A stretch of 64,000 nucleotides of DNA from Neobacillus terrae (GCF_011393025.1 NZ_JAAOEO010000006.1:1-64000), one strand, 5' to 3'. Shown: positions 44,246 through 53,214, counted from the stretch's first letter. The notes: a model not told the origin generated them from the sequence alone. Translations and numbers: made by a program.

Positions 44246-44833
44246 ATGGCAATAACAATCATAATCGTGATCCTGGCCTATTTGCTCGGTTCAATACCTT
44301 CCGGACTGATTATTGGAAAGGTTTTTTACGGGATCGATATTCGCGAGCACGGAAGCGGAAATCTTGGTGGGACAAACTCATTCCGAACTCTTGGGAAAAA
44401 GGCAGGTATAGCAGTTACTCTTGCTGACATTCTAAAAGGAACACTGGCGGCAGCCTTGCCAGTCATATTTCATTCCGATTTAAATCCACTCTTTGCAGGG
44501 ATCATTGCTGTAGTGGGACATATGTATCCGATTTTTGCAGGCTTTAGAGGTGGTAAAGCAGTGGCAACATCAGGGGGAATTCTCCTATTTTGTGCACCTG
44601 CTCTATTTATAACCGTTCTGGTCGTGTTCATTCTATCCTTGTACCTTACAAAGTATGTTTCTCTGTCTTCCATGGTGGCAGCCTTGACGGCTTTATTGTT
44701 CGCCATTTTCGTGAATAGGGATATCCCCCTTATAATCGTTGTTTCACTATTGGCTTTGTTTGTTTTTTATCGTCATAGAGCTAACATTAAACGAATTATT
44801 AATAAAACTGAGCCCAAAATTAAAAGGCTTTAA
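44246..44833 (+). CDS. plsY: glycerol-3-phosphate acyltransferase PlsY
   Basis: PlsY moves the acyl group from acyl-phosphate to glycerol 3-phosphate, the first step of phospholipid synthesis. The 195-residue protein has five helices. Its three motifs are visible: [19 protein letters not shown] (about 32-50), [20 protein letters not shown] (about 93-112) and the last Glu/Arg cytoplasmic loop. It matches yneS in the yneP/Q/R/S neighbourhood of B. subtilis. Own terminator at 44822. Confidence 0.95.
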   Translation: MAITIIIVILAYLLGSIPSGLIIGKVFYGIDIREHGSGNLGGTNSFRTLGKKAGIAVTLADILKGTLAAALPVIFHSDLNPLFAGIIAVVGHMYPIFAGFRGGKAVATSGGILLFCAPALFITVLVVFILSLYLTKYVSLSSMVAALTALLFAIFVNRDIPLIIVVSLLALFVFYRHRANIKRIINKTEPKIKRL

Positions 44834-44867
44834 TGAAACCTCTTGGTTTCTTTAAAGCCTTTTTTAC
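44821..44867 (+). terminator. terminator of plsY
   Basis: AAAAGGCTTTAA-GAAACC and GGTTTC-TTTAAAGCCTTTTTT form a long stem around TCTT, overlapping the stop codon. Confidence 0.9.
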
Positions 44868-45255
44868 GTTGACTTTTTTGGCGCATGCACCTATTAATAG
44901 GTGAAAGGCTAAATTCGCCACTTCCTCCTAAACCTGCTATTTCCCTTCATGCGATTCTAGGTCTCCTCTGTACCCTTCCTTGTCATGAGGCCCCCTTTTC
45001 AGCGGAGAAGATGCCAAGCCAGCCTATATCCTTTGCCTCTCAAGTTTTTTATATGATATTGTCTTTTCCTGTCGTAATCTCTCCATTTTAGTTGTTTTTT
45101 CTTAATTTGTAAGACATTGTAAATTACAATGAAAGTTTGATATTATAATAGTATCTGAGTTTTTAGCTCTAAATAATACATAATCCGGAATGATTATCAC
45201 TCAATTAAAATAAAATGAACAAAAGATTCTATTTTTCTTTAAAGGATGGGAATGG

Positions 45256-46398
45256 ATGGATTTGAATGGTTTATTTATAAAAGAAGTGCCTTTTCCATAT
45301 TTTATTTTCAATAAATCGATGGAATTTAAGGCCTCCTCTCTAAAAGCGCTGGAAGTTTTTCCGGGAACCGATGATTTTATTCAATTAATTGATATTCAAT
45401 TTCAAGAAGATACCATTCAATTCTTATTATCAGAGGGTGAAATAAAATCAATTGAAGTTCCAATGAACGAAAAAAACCAGAAGCGTTTTTATCAGATCTA
45501 TAAAGCAAAGGACCCCTATGGAAGCCTTCACCTCTATTGCCTTCCGATTAGTACTGAATTGGCGGAATTGCAGGAGATGATGGACAGGGTTGAACAAAAA
45601 TTAAAACAATATAATCTGGAGCTTGCAGATAAGAAAGAATACCTTGAAAAAAGTGTGGAAGTTTTAAAGGAAGCTGCTATTAAGGCTGAACGGCGGGATA
45701 ATATTGAAAATCTGGCTGCAGGCATAGCGCATGAAATTAGAAATCCACTTACAACAGTAAAAGGCTTTATTCAGCTATTAAAACCCTACTTAAAAGAAAT
45801 TGGCAAAGAACAATATGCGGATATTGCCCTGGAGGAAATTAATAGAGCTAACAGCATTATCTTTGAGTTTTTAAACGCAGCGAAGCCTGAAGTCGAAGCC
45901 AGACATAAACGGTCGGTAAATCACCTTGTTAAGGATATAGCTATGCTTTATGAGAGTGAAGCCATCCTAAGAAATATACATATCCAGACGATTCTAGATG
46001 TGGAAGACATTAACCTGAAAATAGATACTAACCAGTTAAAACAGGTATTAATAAATATGATAAAAAACAGCATGGAAGCGTTTGAAGAATCAACAGGAAC
46101 TGCTGCGGAAAGATTGATTGTACTTCTAACAAGAGTAACCAAGGATATTGCGACGATTAGTATAAAGGATAATGGTTCAGGTATGTCTCCTGAAACAATA
46201 AAAAACCTTTTCCTTCCCTTTTATACAACGAAGGAAAAAGGAACCGGAATTGGTCTTAGTGTTTGTAAGAAAATTATTGAAGAAAACGGCGGAACCATTC
46301 AAGTTGACAGCCTTCCAGGTACTGGTACTATATTCAAGCTTTGCTTTCCATCTAGTCTCTTTTCAAAGGAAATGAGTATATCTCATGAAGGGGCTTAA
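45256..46398 (+). CDS. soluble sensor histidine kinase
   Basis: The 380-residue kinase has a degenerate PAS-like N-terminus (1-105), a coiled coil (105-150), the dimerisation box LAAGIAHEIRNPLTTVKGFI with its phospho-His (about 159), and an ATPase domain (QVLINMIKNSMEAF, ISIKDNGSGMSP, KGTGIGLSVCKKIIEENGG). It has no membrane helix, like the Bacillus sporulation kinases KinA and KinE. No response regulator is adjacent, so it may feed a phosphorelay; that is inference. Confidence 0.88.
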   Translation: MDLNGLFIKEVPFPYFIFNKSMEFKASSLKALEVFPGTDDFIQLIDIQFQEDTIQFLLSEGEIKSIEVPMNEKNQKRFYQIYKAKDPYGSLHLYCLPISTELAELQEMMDRVEQKLKQYNLELADKKEYLEKSVEVLKEAAIKAERRDNIENLAAGIAHEIRNPLTTVKGFIQLLKPYLKEIGKEQYADIALEEINRANSIIFEFLNAAKPEVEARHKRSVNHLVKDIAMLYESEAILRNIHIQTILDVEDINLKIDTNQLKQVLINMIKNSMEAFEESTGTAAERLIVLLTRVTKDIATISIKDNGSGMSPETIKNLFLPFYTTKEKGTGIGLSVCKKIIEENGGTIQVDSLPGTGTIFKLCFPSSLFSKEMSISHEGA

Positions 46399-46532
46399 TT
46401 CAGACTGTAAAGTTGATTGATAAGGCATTTAACTGCATTTCTTGTCACCTTATAGTCAAAAGTAACAGGTTCATGAAGGAGCAAGATCTTGTAAAATAAA
46501 AGTAAGTCCTAATATGGAAGGAGATCTTAAAT

Positions 46533-46733
46533 ATGCCATTGAATAAGAATGCATTGGTATATGCAGTTTTAGCTTCTGGTACAGAATCAAAAGATGAGTT
46601 CAGAGTAGAATTTTATCAGTATTCAGAAGGATTGGAATGTAGTGGATCTCCCGTAAAGGTGATTGATAATTTTGATGAACTATTAGCGTTTTTGGACGAG
46701 ATGGATGAAAAGGATACGTTAGAAACAGCATAA
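46533..46733 (+). CDS. hypothetical acidic 66-residue protein
   Basis: ATG 46533 follows GGAAGGAGA. The product is acidic (KDEFRVEFYQYSEGLECSG, NFDELLAFLDEMDEKD). Not recognised. It shares a bidirectional terminator with the convergent selenoprotein gene. Confidence 0.65.
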   Translation: MPLNKNALVYAVLASGTESKDEFRVEFYQYSEGLECSGSPVKVIDNFDELLAFLDEMDEKDTLETA

Positions 46734-46765
46734 AAGCGGACTCCCAGGGAATCCGCTTTTTTATA
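46731..46765. terminator. bidirectional terminator between convergent genes
   Basis: AAAAGCGGA-CTCCCAGGGAA-TCCGCTTTTTT serves the 66-residue gene and the HesB-like gene. Confidence 0.85.
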
Positions 46766-47051
46766 TTCTTAACAATTGAAATTTTCCGTTTCCAAAGACA
46801 TCTTTTATATAATCCAGCTTGGTATTGTTAAAATATACATGATCCTTTTCATGGATTAAAATATTTAAACCGTCGAATTCATACAGCTGGTCATTTTGAA
46901 GTTTCTGCTCTTCCAGAGACAGATTTAATTTAGGGCCGCCTCAGCCAATTCCCATGGTTAGTCGGACAAACAGCTGTTCATCCTCTGTTTTCTTTTCTCT
47001 ATTTACGGCATTCTTTAACATTTCCTGTGCCTTCCCCGACAATTTAAACAT
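46761..47051 (-). CDS. HesB/IscA-like selenoprotein, UGA at codon 37 read as Sec (predicted)
   Basis: ATG 47051 follows AAGGAGGAG. Thirty-six codons (FKLSGKAQEMLKNAVNREKK ... LFVRLTMGIG) lead to TGA at 46941-46943. The same frame then runs on for 59 codons (GGPKLNLSLEEQ, LYEFDGLNILIHEKDHVYF, KLDYIKDVFGNGKFQLL) to TAA at 46761. The G-I-G-[UGA]-G-G-P context and overall fold match HesB/IscA-like proteins, where a Cys is expected at that spot. HesB-like selenoproteins are a predicted bacterial family, and selA is in this window. A SECIS-like hairpin follows the UGA. Read as a stop, the gene would give a 36-residue stub. It could also be a pseudogene with one nonsense change, but everything else is intact. 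Confidence 0.8.
46905..46940 (-). promoter_or_regulatory. candidate bacterial SECIS hairpin
   Basis: Downstream of the UGA, CUG-U-CUC and GAG-CAG form a stem with one bulged U and the 5-base apical loop UGGAA. The loop begins 26 nt after the UGA, within the range known for bacterial SECIS elements, and has a G in its first two bases. SelB would bind it to deliver Sec-tRNA. Identified by eye, not folded. Confidence 0.6.
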
Positions 47052-47169
47052 AGAATCTCCTCCTTCTTTCCAAAAAAAAACTATTTAAAATAATCAAATT
47101 AACCTGCATAATGGGTATATAGCATATTTTGTCCTAAACATGAAAAAATTGTATTTTTAGGAGATGAAG

Positions 47170-48318
47170 ATGAAAAAATTAACCGCTTATTCCCTGTTTA
47201 TTCTTCTGGCCTGCTTTGCTATTTCATCCTCTTTACTGTTTAAACAGTATCACAAGGCAGAAGCAAAGACCAAAGAGTATGCATCAACAAAACTCTCCCC
47301 GCGGACTTATAGTCTGGAGGGAAAAACGATTACTGAAAAAATCACAGTTGCCGCCATTGGAGACATTCTAATACATGACTGGGTTTATCAAGATGCCCAT
47401 CGAGGAACACATTATGATTTTAATCTTATTTTTCAGCCTGTTAAAGAAATGATGGAAACACCGGATATATTAACTGCCAACCAGGAAAGCACTCTGGGGG
47501 GCACAGAAATGGGTCTTTCCAGCTATCCAATGTTTAATAGCCCTCATGAAGTGGCAAATGCACTAGTTAATGCTGGTGTTGATATAGTTTCTACTGCAAA
47601 TAACCATGCGCTCGATAAAGGAGAAAAAGGAATTTTCTCTGAAACTAAATATTTAGACAGCATAGGACTTCCTCATGTTGGAAGCTTTACAGATAAGAAG
47701 GATCAGGAAGCCTTGAGAATTATAAATAAAAAAGGTATCAAAATAGCCTTCTTGTCCTATACCTATGGTACAAATGGGATTCCTGTTCCCTTTGGTAAAG
47801 ACTATTTGGTTAATATCATTAACAGAGAACAAATGAGTGAAGAAATCCACCGAGCAAGAACACAAGCAGATGTCGTTATCATGAGTATTCACTGGGGAAA
47901 TGAATATCAAAGATATCCTACCGAAGACCAAAAGGAACTTGCCCGCTTCCTCGCAGATCAGGGAGCAGACGTCATTTTTGGTTCCCATCCTCATGTACTC
48001 CAACCAATGGAGTGGATAAAAGCTAAAGATGGACGCAAGGTACTTACAGTCTATTCACTGGGGAATTTTATCTCCGGCCAGATGAGAGATTATAAGGATA
48101 TTGGAGGAATGGCGTCAGTTGAAGTTACAAAAAGTGTTGATCATAATGGCAAGAGGATCGAGCTTTCAAATCCCTTATTCCAGCCAACCTTTGTTGCTCA
48201 GCAGCATCTCAAAAACTACAGAGTCGTTCCACTTCGACAGGCAGGAACTTACGGTTTTTCGGAAGCTGCTGCCAAAAATAACGAAATAGAGAAGTTTATG
48301 ACTCAGTGGCTTAAATAA
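47170..48318 (+). CDS. CapA-family (poly-gamma-glutamate capsule-like) protein
   Basis: ATG 47170 is preferred over ATG 47164, which sits on its own AGGAG. The 382-residue product has an N-terminal anchor (LFILLACFAISSSLLF) and the calcineurin-like CapA fold: VAAIGDILIH, LTANQESTLGG, STANNHALDKGEKGI, VVIMSIHWGNEYQRYPT and DVIFGSHPHVLQPMEW. CapA proteins retain poly-gamma-glutamate or act as extracellular phosphoesterases. capB/capC are absent. Own terminator. Confidence 0.9.
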   Translation: MKKLTAYSLFILLACFAISSSLLFKQYHKAEAKTKEYASTKLSPRTYSLEGKTITEKITVAAIGDILIHDWVYQDAHRGTHYDFNLIFQPVKEMMETPDILTANQESTLGGTEMGLSSYPMFNSPHEVANALVNAGVDIVSTANNHALDKGEKGIFSETKYLDSIGLPHVGSFTDKKDQEALRIINKKGIKIAFLSYTYGTNGIPVPFGKDYLVNIINREQMSEEIHRARTQADVVIMSIHWGNEYQRYPTEDQKELARFLADQGADVIFGSHPHVLQPMEWIKAKDGRKVLTVYSLGNFISGQMRDYKDIGGMASVEVTKSVDHNGKRIELSNPLFQPTFVAQQHLKNYRVVPLRQAGTYGFSEAAAKNNEIEKFMTQWLK

Positions 48319-48331
48319 TAGTTTTTAAAAT

Positions 48332-48358
48332 ACTCGGCAGCATGCCGGGTGTTTTTTA
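48332..48358 (+). terminator. terminator of capA-like gene
   Basis: CTCGGCA-GCA-TGCCGGG followed by TGTTTTTTA. Confidence 0.75.
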
Positions 48359-48526
48359 TAATCTATCGAAACTCCTTTATACCCTACCATTCCCCTTCTT
48401 AATAAAAAATAATCTCCTTTTGATTTCCCACGCAAAAGCTCCTTTCTCGATTCTTTCTCCAAGTTCTTTTATAATGAATAACATATACTAAGATTTTAAC
48501 ACCGTGGAATGCGGAAGGAGATTTTA

Positions 48527-48817
48527 ATGAATATTATAATAAACGATCAGGCAGCAGCGTGGTATAAAAGAGAAATGGATTTAAAACCTGGAGACTTTGT
48601 TCGTTTCTATGTTCGTTATGGCGGCTGCAGTACAGTGCAAAGCGGTTTTTCGCTTGGAATCTCCACAGAAGAGCCAACTGATGCTGCAGTGAAAACAGAA
48701 AAAGATGGAATTACTTTTTATATAGAAGAAAAAGACGTTTGGTACTTTGATGGACATGATTTATCCGTTTCCTTCCATGAGCAGGCTGACGAACCAGTAT
48801 TTAATTATGATAAATAA
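48527..48817 (+). CDS. yneR: HesB/YneR family protein
   Basis: The start is ATG 48527 after GGAAGGAGA. The 96-residue protein NIIINDQAAAWYKREMDLKP, YVRYGGCSTVQSGFSLGI and YIEEKDVWYFDGHDLSVSF is an iron-sulfur carrier-like HesB fold with a single Cys, as in YneR. It is a distant relative of the Sec-containing gene at 46761 but ordinary in its codon use. Its neighbours yneQ, yneP and plsY match B. subtilis. Confidence 0.88.
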   Translation: MNIIINDQAAAWYKREMDLKPGDFVRFYVRYGGCSTVQSGFSLGISTEEPTDAAVKTEKDGITFYIEEKDVWYFDGHDLSVSFHEQADEPVFNYDK

Positions 48818-48818
48818 G

Positions 48819-48839
48819 AAAAAGGTAAGCACCTTTTCA
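48819..48839 (+). terminator. terminator of yneR
   Basis: AAAAAGGT-AAGC-ACCTTTTC directly after the stop codon region. Confidence 0.6.
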
Positions 48840-49004
48840 GTGAAGCAGCCGCTCTCTAAACATCACCCACGTCACTTCTTTGAAATCACAACGTGCAGCT
48901 TTGTGACGATTTAGAAAATCACTTCTTTTTTTAATCTATGTCTCAGTAGCACATTATTCGTTTACATCAAATCAATTACGAAAATGCATTTGCATTTGTT
49001 TATC

Positions 49005-49127
49005 CCAGGGAGAAGTGGATTGACATTAGCTCAATCAAGTATCACCTAACCGCCATACTTGATGCAAGATACTCCAAGAAGCTTATCAATGATGGAAACT
49101 TGCTAGGTGCTGGAAATAGAAAGTATT
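49005..49127. repeat. non-coding repeat family B, worn partial copy
   Basis: AGGGAGAAGTGGATTGACAT, CATACTTGATGCAAGATACT and AAACTTGCTAGGTGCTGGAA align with 61289-61405 (AGGGAGAAGCGGGATGGACA, the same CATACTTGATGCAAGATACT). The left half found at 61130 is absent or unrecognisable. Confidence 0.65.
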
Positions 49128-49155
49128 AAAAGAGACGGCAATTATGCCGCCTCTT

Positions 49156-49449
49156 TTATTGTAATAGCTGATCAGAATATCCTTCCTGAACCAATACTTC
49201 CTTTTGTTTGTCTCCAAGCAGGTCAAAATGGGAATACCCATCTTTTCTAATATGAATCCATTCCTTTTTAAGCCCATACTTTTTACCCCATTCGGCAAGC
49301 TGTTTTAGATTGGCGCAGCCTGCTTTTGTAACTGACTTACAGTCTGGAAACCGGTCATCAAGCCAATAATGTGTTAAAAAGGCAATTTCACCTTTATCTA
49401 TCTTTCTCTTCCATTCCCTAACTTCTTCTTTTTTTATTCCGAAGGCCAT
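49156..49449 (-). CDS. yneQ: YneQ-like protein
   Basis: The 97-residue product (FGIKKEEVREWKRKIDKGEI, FLTHYWLDDRFPDCKSVTKA, FDLLGDKQKEVLVQEGYSDQ) matches the YneQ pattern in my memory and its place between yneR and yneP. Function unknown. It follows yneP by 12 nt on the same strand. Confidence 0.8.
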   Translation of the reverse strand: MAFGIKKEEVREWKRKIDKGEIAFLTHYWLDDRFPDCKSVTKAGCANLKQLAEWGKKYGLKKEWIHIRKDGYSHFDLLGDKQKEVLVQEGYSDQLLQ

Positions 49450-49461
49450 AAGTATCTTCCT

Positions 49462-49893
49462 TTATTCAGCAGCATGCTGTTTTTTTACATTTTCATAAGC
49501 TTCATGCCATTCAGGAAATAATCGTTTAAGGGATATGGGTCTGAAGCTATCCTTTTTAACACATACATGTTTAGAATTACCAATCAAAGCTATTTCACCT
49601 GATTCTGTCAGGATCTCATATCCATAAGTTACTCGAAGTCCATCGTACTCTTCAACCCAGGTTTTTACTGTAGCTTTTTCTCCATATCTCACGGGTTTTT
49701 TATAGGAGGCCTGAATATCAATGACAGGGGAAATGATACCATCACGCTCCATTGCAGCATAATTAAATCCAAGTTTCTCTATAAAGCTTGTTCTTCCCAG
49801 TTCCATCCAAATCAGATAATTTGCATGATAAACTACTCCCATTTGGTCGGTTTCTGCATATCGTACCTCTATTTCCTTTGTTCCGACTATCAT
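49462..49893 (-). CDS. yneP: acyl-CoA thioesterase, hotdog fold (YneP)
   Basis: The 143-residue protein has the 4-hydroxybenzoyl-CoA thioesterase signature EVRYAETDQMGVVYHANYLI (Asp about 15) and ELGRTSFIEKLGF. It hydrolyses acyl-CoA thioesters; the substrate is not known. Its ATG overlaps the TGA of the AAA+ ATPase gene by four bases, so the two are translationally coupled. Confidence 0.88.
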   Translation of the reverse strand: MIVGTKEIEVRYAETDQMGVVYHANYLIWMELGRTSFIEKLGFNYAAMERDGIISPVIDIQASYKKPVRYGEKATVKTWVEEYDGLRVTYGYEILTESGEIALIGNSKHVCVKKDSFRPISLKRLFPEWHEAYENVKKQHAAE

Positions 49894-52238
49894 AAGCTAT
49901 CCCCTTTTCCAGCTTTGTTCAGCGCTTTTTCTGCATCTTCTTTTTCTAATAATCCTGCTTTTTCATCCATTCCATCCAGGGAGCCGCTATTCATTAGACG
50001 CATAGCCTGTGCCTGGATTATTTCATCAACGAGGTTAGCAGCATACCTGCCGTTCCCTTGAACAAAGCGATCCTGCAGGGTATCCATGATAAGTGCTTCG
50101 GCTTCTTCCGTTATCCTATATTGGAACTTTCCTGCGTAAAATGACATAATGGCAAAAAGCTCCTCAACGGTATAATCAGGAAAGTGAAAAAACTTCTTAA
50201 ACCTTGACCGAAGGCCAGGATTGCTTTCGAGCAAACTTTCCATTTCATTGGGGTAACCGGCAAGTATAACAACCAAATTTTCATTATGCTTCGTCATTTC
50301 ATCGACAAGTGTATCAATTACTTCTTTACCAAAATCTCCAGACGTATGACCCAGAAGTGAGTAGGCTTCATCTATAAATAGTACGCCTCCCAGAGCTTGC
50401 CTGATTTTTTTCTTAGTTTTTGACGCAGTCTGGCCAACATATCCTGCTACGAAATCCGCCCTGCTCGCAACAAGTAAATGGCCGCGCTTAAGAATTCCGT
50501 ATTCTTTTAATAATCCAGCATATATTTTGGCAACCGATGTTTTACCTGTACCAGGATTTCCGGTAAAGACTGCGTGAAGCTGTATCGGAACTGGGGGAAG
50601 ATTATGCTCTCTTCTGTATTGCTGCATTTTCACGAAAGCCATAAGAGACTTAACTTCTTCTTTAATTTCTCCGAGGCCAATTAACCCATTTAACTCTTCT
50701 ATAGGTGAATCCGAATTTTCATCAGACGGGCGGGAAAAATCTTCTTTTTCTAAAAGTGTAAAGCGGATTATATTGCTGTCACTAGATGTTTTCTTAGATC
50801 CTTTGAAAAAAATGGCGTTTAGCATTAAATTGCGGACAGTTCGTGCATTCCCAAAAGTGTCGTCTACTCTTTCCTGTTCGACCCTCTGCAATAATGCCAT
50901 ATTTGCATCCTCAGTCAGTATATAATCATTTTCTTTGGCAAATTGGTCAGCTATTTCAAGTAATTCATCATTACTGTAATCAGGCAAATGAATGAAGTTG
51001 GAATGCGGAAAACGGCTCTGAAGTCCTGGGTTAGAATCCAAAAAGGTTCTCATTTCATCTGGATATCCCGCTAAAATGACAGCAAACTTTCCGCCATACT
51101 CCCTGCCTGTCATAAGAGATACCAGGGTATCTATGGCAGTCTGACCATAATCATTGCCAGTCTGTCCTTCCCGCTTTAAGCTGTAAGCCTCATCGATAAA
51201 GAGTACTCCGCCCACTGCTTTTTCAACGATTGCTCTTACATTTTCTTCAGTTTGTCCTACAAAGGCACCAACTAATTGCGAACGGTCAGCCTCAATTACC
51301 TCTTCCCTTGGTAAGACTCCCAGCTCAAAGTATACTTTGGCCAGCAGACGGGCGAGAGTAGTTTTTCCTGTTCCGGGGTTCCCCGTCAAAACCATATTAA
51401 GACTTACATCATCCTTTGTTTGAAATCCGAGGCTTTTTCGCTGTCTTTGGTATTTAAGAAAATTATAAAAGCTATTTATACGTTCTTTAACAGCAGTCAG
51501 ACCAACCATTTGATTTAATTGTTCAAGCGCCCTTGGGGCATCTAAAGCTGGCTGCTCCTCTTCTATGAATAGTTCTTCCCAAAGACTTTGAATTTCCTCC
51601 AGCTTAGAAAGATGGAGTTTTAAATCCTGAACATGAACTGCAGTATGAAAGACTCCAATGATAGACTCCTCGTATTCCTCAGATGCCTTTAAGAGCTCAG
51701 CTGTAACCTCGACCGCATCGGATAAAAGAGTGACGATTTTTTGATAAATCTTTTTTAAATCAGGATTAGTCCAATCCATTGTATTTCTGAGCTTTGACTG
51801 CAACTCCTCTAAGTCGTTTACGGCAGAATCTAAAAAATTCCTGCATATAAGTATATATTGCTCGGCGATTTTCTTCTTTGCTGTCCGGTTGTCTGTTTCT
51901 CTAATAGGAGGAAAACTTAGCTGATTCAGCAGTTTCCTTTTCTTTTTCCATTCAAACTGAAGTAAAAAAGAATACGCTTTACTATTTTCCGAATCCAGCT
52001 TAACCGCTCTTTCAAGCCAGCCAAGAGCAAGTGTATCTCCTGGCTTTTTTTCCATTCGTGAAAAAGCTGCTATCGTGAGAAGTTTGCTTAAAAGTTCATT
52101 ATCTTTTTCCTGATCAAGAGAATCGATTAAAGAATATAGGACTGCCTCGTTTTTAAGGTTACTATGCGTTTCAAGCTGCTGTTCCCAAACATTTATCATT
52201 TCATTTAAATTCGCTGTACTAACTTTTTGTTTATTCAA
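49890..52238 (-). CDS. double AAA+ ATPase of the CbbX/SpoVK family
   Basis: The 782-residue protein has a helical N-terminal region (about 1-245, TPR-like) and two AAA+ modules. Module 1 has Walker A VLTGNPGTGKTTLARLLAKV (about 280) and Walker B GGVLFIDEAYSLKREG. Module 2 has VFTGNPGTGKTSVAKIYAGL (about 563) and GGVLFIDEAYSLLGHTSGDF. Relatives are CbbX (Rubisco activase) and SpoVK, a sporulation protein. The double form is a known Bacillus protein of unknown role; the spore-gene neighbours suggest sporulation. It begins a run with yneP and yneQ. Confidence 0.88.
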   Translation of the reverse strand: MNKQKVSTANLNEMINVWEQQLETHSNLKNEAVLYSLIDSLDQEKDNELLSKLLTIAAFSRMEKKPGDTLALGWLERAVKLDSENSKAYSFLLQFEWKKKRKLLNQLSFPPIRETDNRTAKKKIAEQYILICRNFLDSAVNDLEELQSKLRNTMDWTNPDLKKIYQKIVTLLSDAVEVTAELLKASEEYEESIIGVFHTAVHVQDLKLHLSKLEEIQSLWEELFIEEEQPALDAPRALEQLNQMVGLTAVKERINSFYNFLKYQRQRKSLGFQTKDDVSLNMVLTGNPGTGKTTLARLLAKVYFELGVLPREEVIEADRSQLVGAFVGQTEENVRAIVEKAVGGVLFIDEAYSLKREGQTGNDYGQTAIDTLVSLMTGREYGGKFAVILAGYPDEMRTFLDSNPGLQSRFPHSNFIHLPDYSNDELLEIADQFAKENDYILTEDANMALLQRVEQERVDDTFGNARTVRNLMLNAIFFKGSKKTSSDSNIIRFTLLEKEDFSRPSDENSDSPIEELNGLIGLGEIKEEVKSLMAFVKMQQYRREHNLPPVPIQLHAVFTGNPGTGKTSVAKIYAGLLKEYGILKRGHLLVASRADFVAGYVGQTASKTKKKIRQALGGVLFIDEAYSLLGHTSGDFGKEVIDTLVDEMTKHNENLVVILAGYPNEMESLLESNPGLRSRFKKFFHFPDYTVEELFAIMSFYAGKFQYRITEEAEALIMDTLQDRFVQGNGRYAANLVDEIIQAQAMRLMNSGSLDGMDEKAGLLEKEDAEKALNKAGKGDSL

Positions 52239-52455
52239 ATTTTCATCACTTCTTCATCCAAATTTCCTTTTATATCTTATCATAACCATTAACGGCAGGC
52301 TAAAAAAAGAAACTGGACCTAAAAAAGCCATAATCCTATTTCTAAATTAGGAATTACTCGCTCACGCTTTTTTTCTTCCCCTTTCCAAAAGAAATCGGCA
52401 TTCAGACTCGCTCTATTCTATTTCTCCTTCCCTTTCCCAAATGAGTCTCGATTTC

Positions 52456-52490
52456 AGAAAAAAAGGCCATCCATTTCTGGAGGCCGTCAA
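52456..52490 (-). terminator. terminator of tlp
   Basis: GACGGCC-TCCAGAAATGGA-TGGCC followed by TTTTTTTC on the minus strand, right after the stop. Confidence 0.85.
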
Positions 52491-52492
52491 AA

Positions 52493-52735
52493 TTAAAACT
52501 CGTTGTTTTGGGAAGCTCTAGCTTCATCTTTAACTTCTTCACGAAAAGCCTCGAGGCTTTCGCGTCTGCGTTCGTTCTTTGCTTCGATCTGTCTTCGCTG
52601 TTCATCATTATTAGCATAGGCTAGAGATTCTTCAGCTGCTTCCATATTCTCAATTGTATCGTGAATCATTGACTGAAGCTTTTCAACATTATCGCTTCTG
52701 TCATCTGGTTTTGGTTTATTATTATATAGGGTCAT
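52493..52735 (-). CDS. tlp: small acid-soluble spore protein Tlp
   Basis: The 80-residue helical protein (YNNKPKPDDRSDNVEKLQSM, IHDTIENMEAAEESLAYAN, EAKNERRRESLEAFREEVKD) is the thioredoxin-like spore core protein Tlp. It follows sspN as in B. subtilis, where sigma-G drives both in the forespore. ATG 52735 follows GGAGGA. Confidence 0.93.
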   Translation of the reverse strand: MTLYNNKPKPDDRSDNVEKLQSMIHDTIENMEAAEESLAYANNDEQRRQIEAKNERRRESLEAFREEVKDEARASQNNEF

Positions 52736-52840
52736 TTCAATTCCTCCTTGAAGGTTTGGTACAAATATAGTTTGTATCGGATAATAAAATTTATCACATC
52801 AAATTTGTGGATGTTTTTTAAATGGGTATAAGAACATAAA

Positions 52841-52868
52841 TTAACCCGGTCTAATTGACCGGGTCCTT
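52841..52868 (-). terminator. terminator after sspN
   Basis: ACCCGGTC-AATTA-GACCGGGT on the minus strand. It separates sspN from tlp here, with tlp having its own start 100 bp on. Confidence 0.7.
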
Positions 52869-52871
52869 TAA

Positions 52872-53015
52872 TTATTCGCCTTTGGTTTGTATAACCTGAG
52901 CGTGTTGACCTGAGGTATCATTCATTTTTTTCCCTTTATTGCCGCTGAATCCTCGCGGCTGTGTGCCAAGATGGCTGGGAACATAATGTTTACTGTCTCT
53001 TTTTGGGTTACCCAT
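52872..53015 (-). CDS. sspN: small acid-soluble spore protein N
   Basis: The 47-residue SspN (GNPKRDSKHYVPSHLGTQPR, GFSGNKGKKMNDTSGQHAQV, IQTKGE) starts at ATG 53015 after GAGGGATAAGG. It is a minor spore-core protein. The ending MxDxSGQ..IQTKGE is diagnostic. Confidence 0.93.
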   Translation of the reverse strand: MGNPKRDSKHYVPSHLGTQPRGFSGNKGKKMNDTSGQHAQVIQTKGE

Positions 53016-53082
53016 TTCCTTATCCCTCCTCTATAATAATTTTCCCGAGGGGGCAGGAATCATGTTTGGAAAACAATGAGAG

Positions 53083-53214
53083 TTATTCCGCTTTACCAAG
53101 GCGTTTTTCTTCCAAACGTTCCTCGATTCTATCCATAGCAGCACGATCCTTCAAAAGCTGATTTTTATTTTCTAATACCAGCTCGGCAAAAGATCTTTTT
53201 CTTGGCTTTCTCAT
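53083..53214 (-). CDS. FbpB-family small basic protein
   Basis: The 43-residue product MRKPRKRSFAELVLENKNQL and LKDRAAMDRIEERLEEKR fits the FbpB family of small basic proteins. In B. subtilis FbpB helps the Fur-controlled small RNA FsrA. I see no clear Fur box upstream, and the FbpB role need not apply. AAGGTGATAAAC precedes ATG 53214. Confidence 0.75.
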   Translation of the reverse strand: MRKPRKRSFAELVLENKNQLLKDRAAMDRIEERLEEKRLGKAE

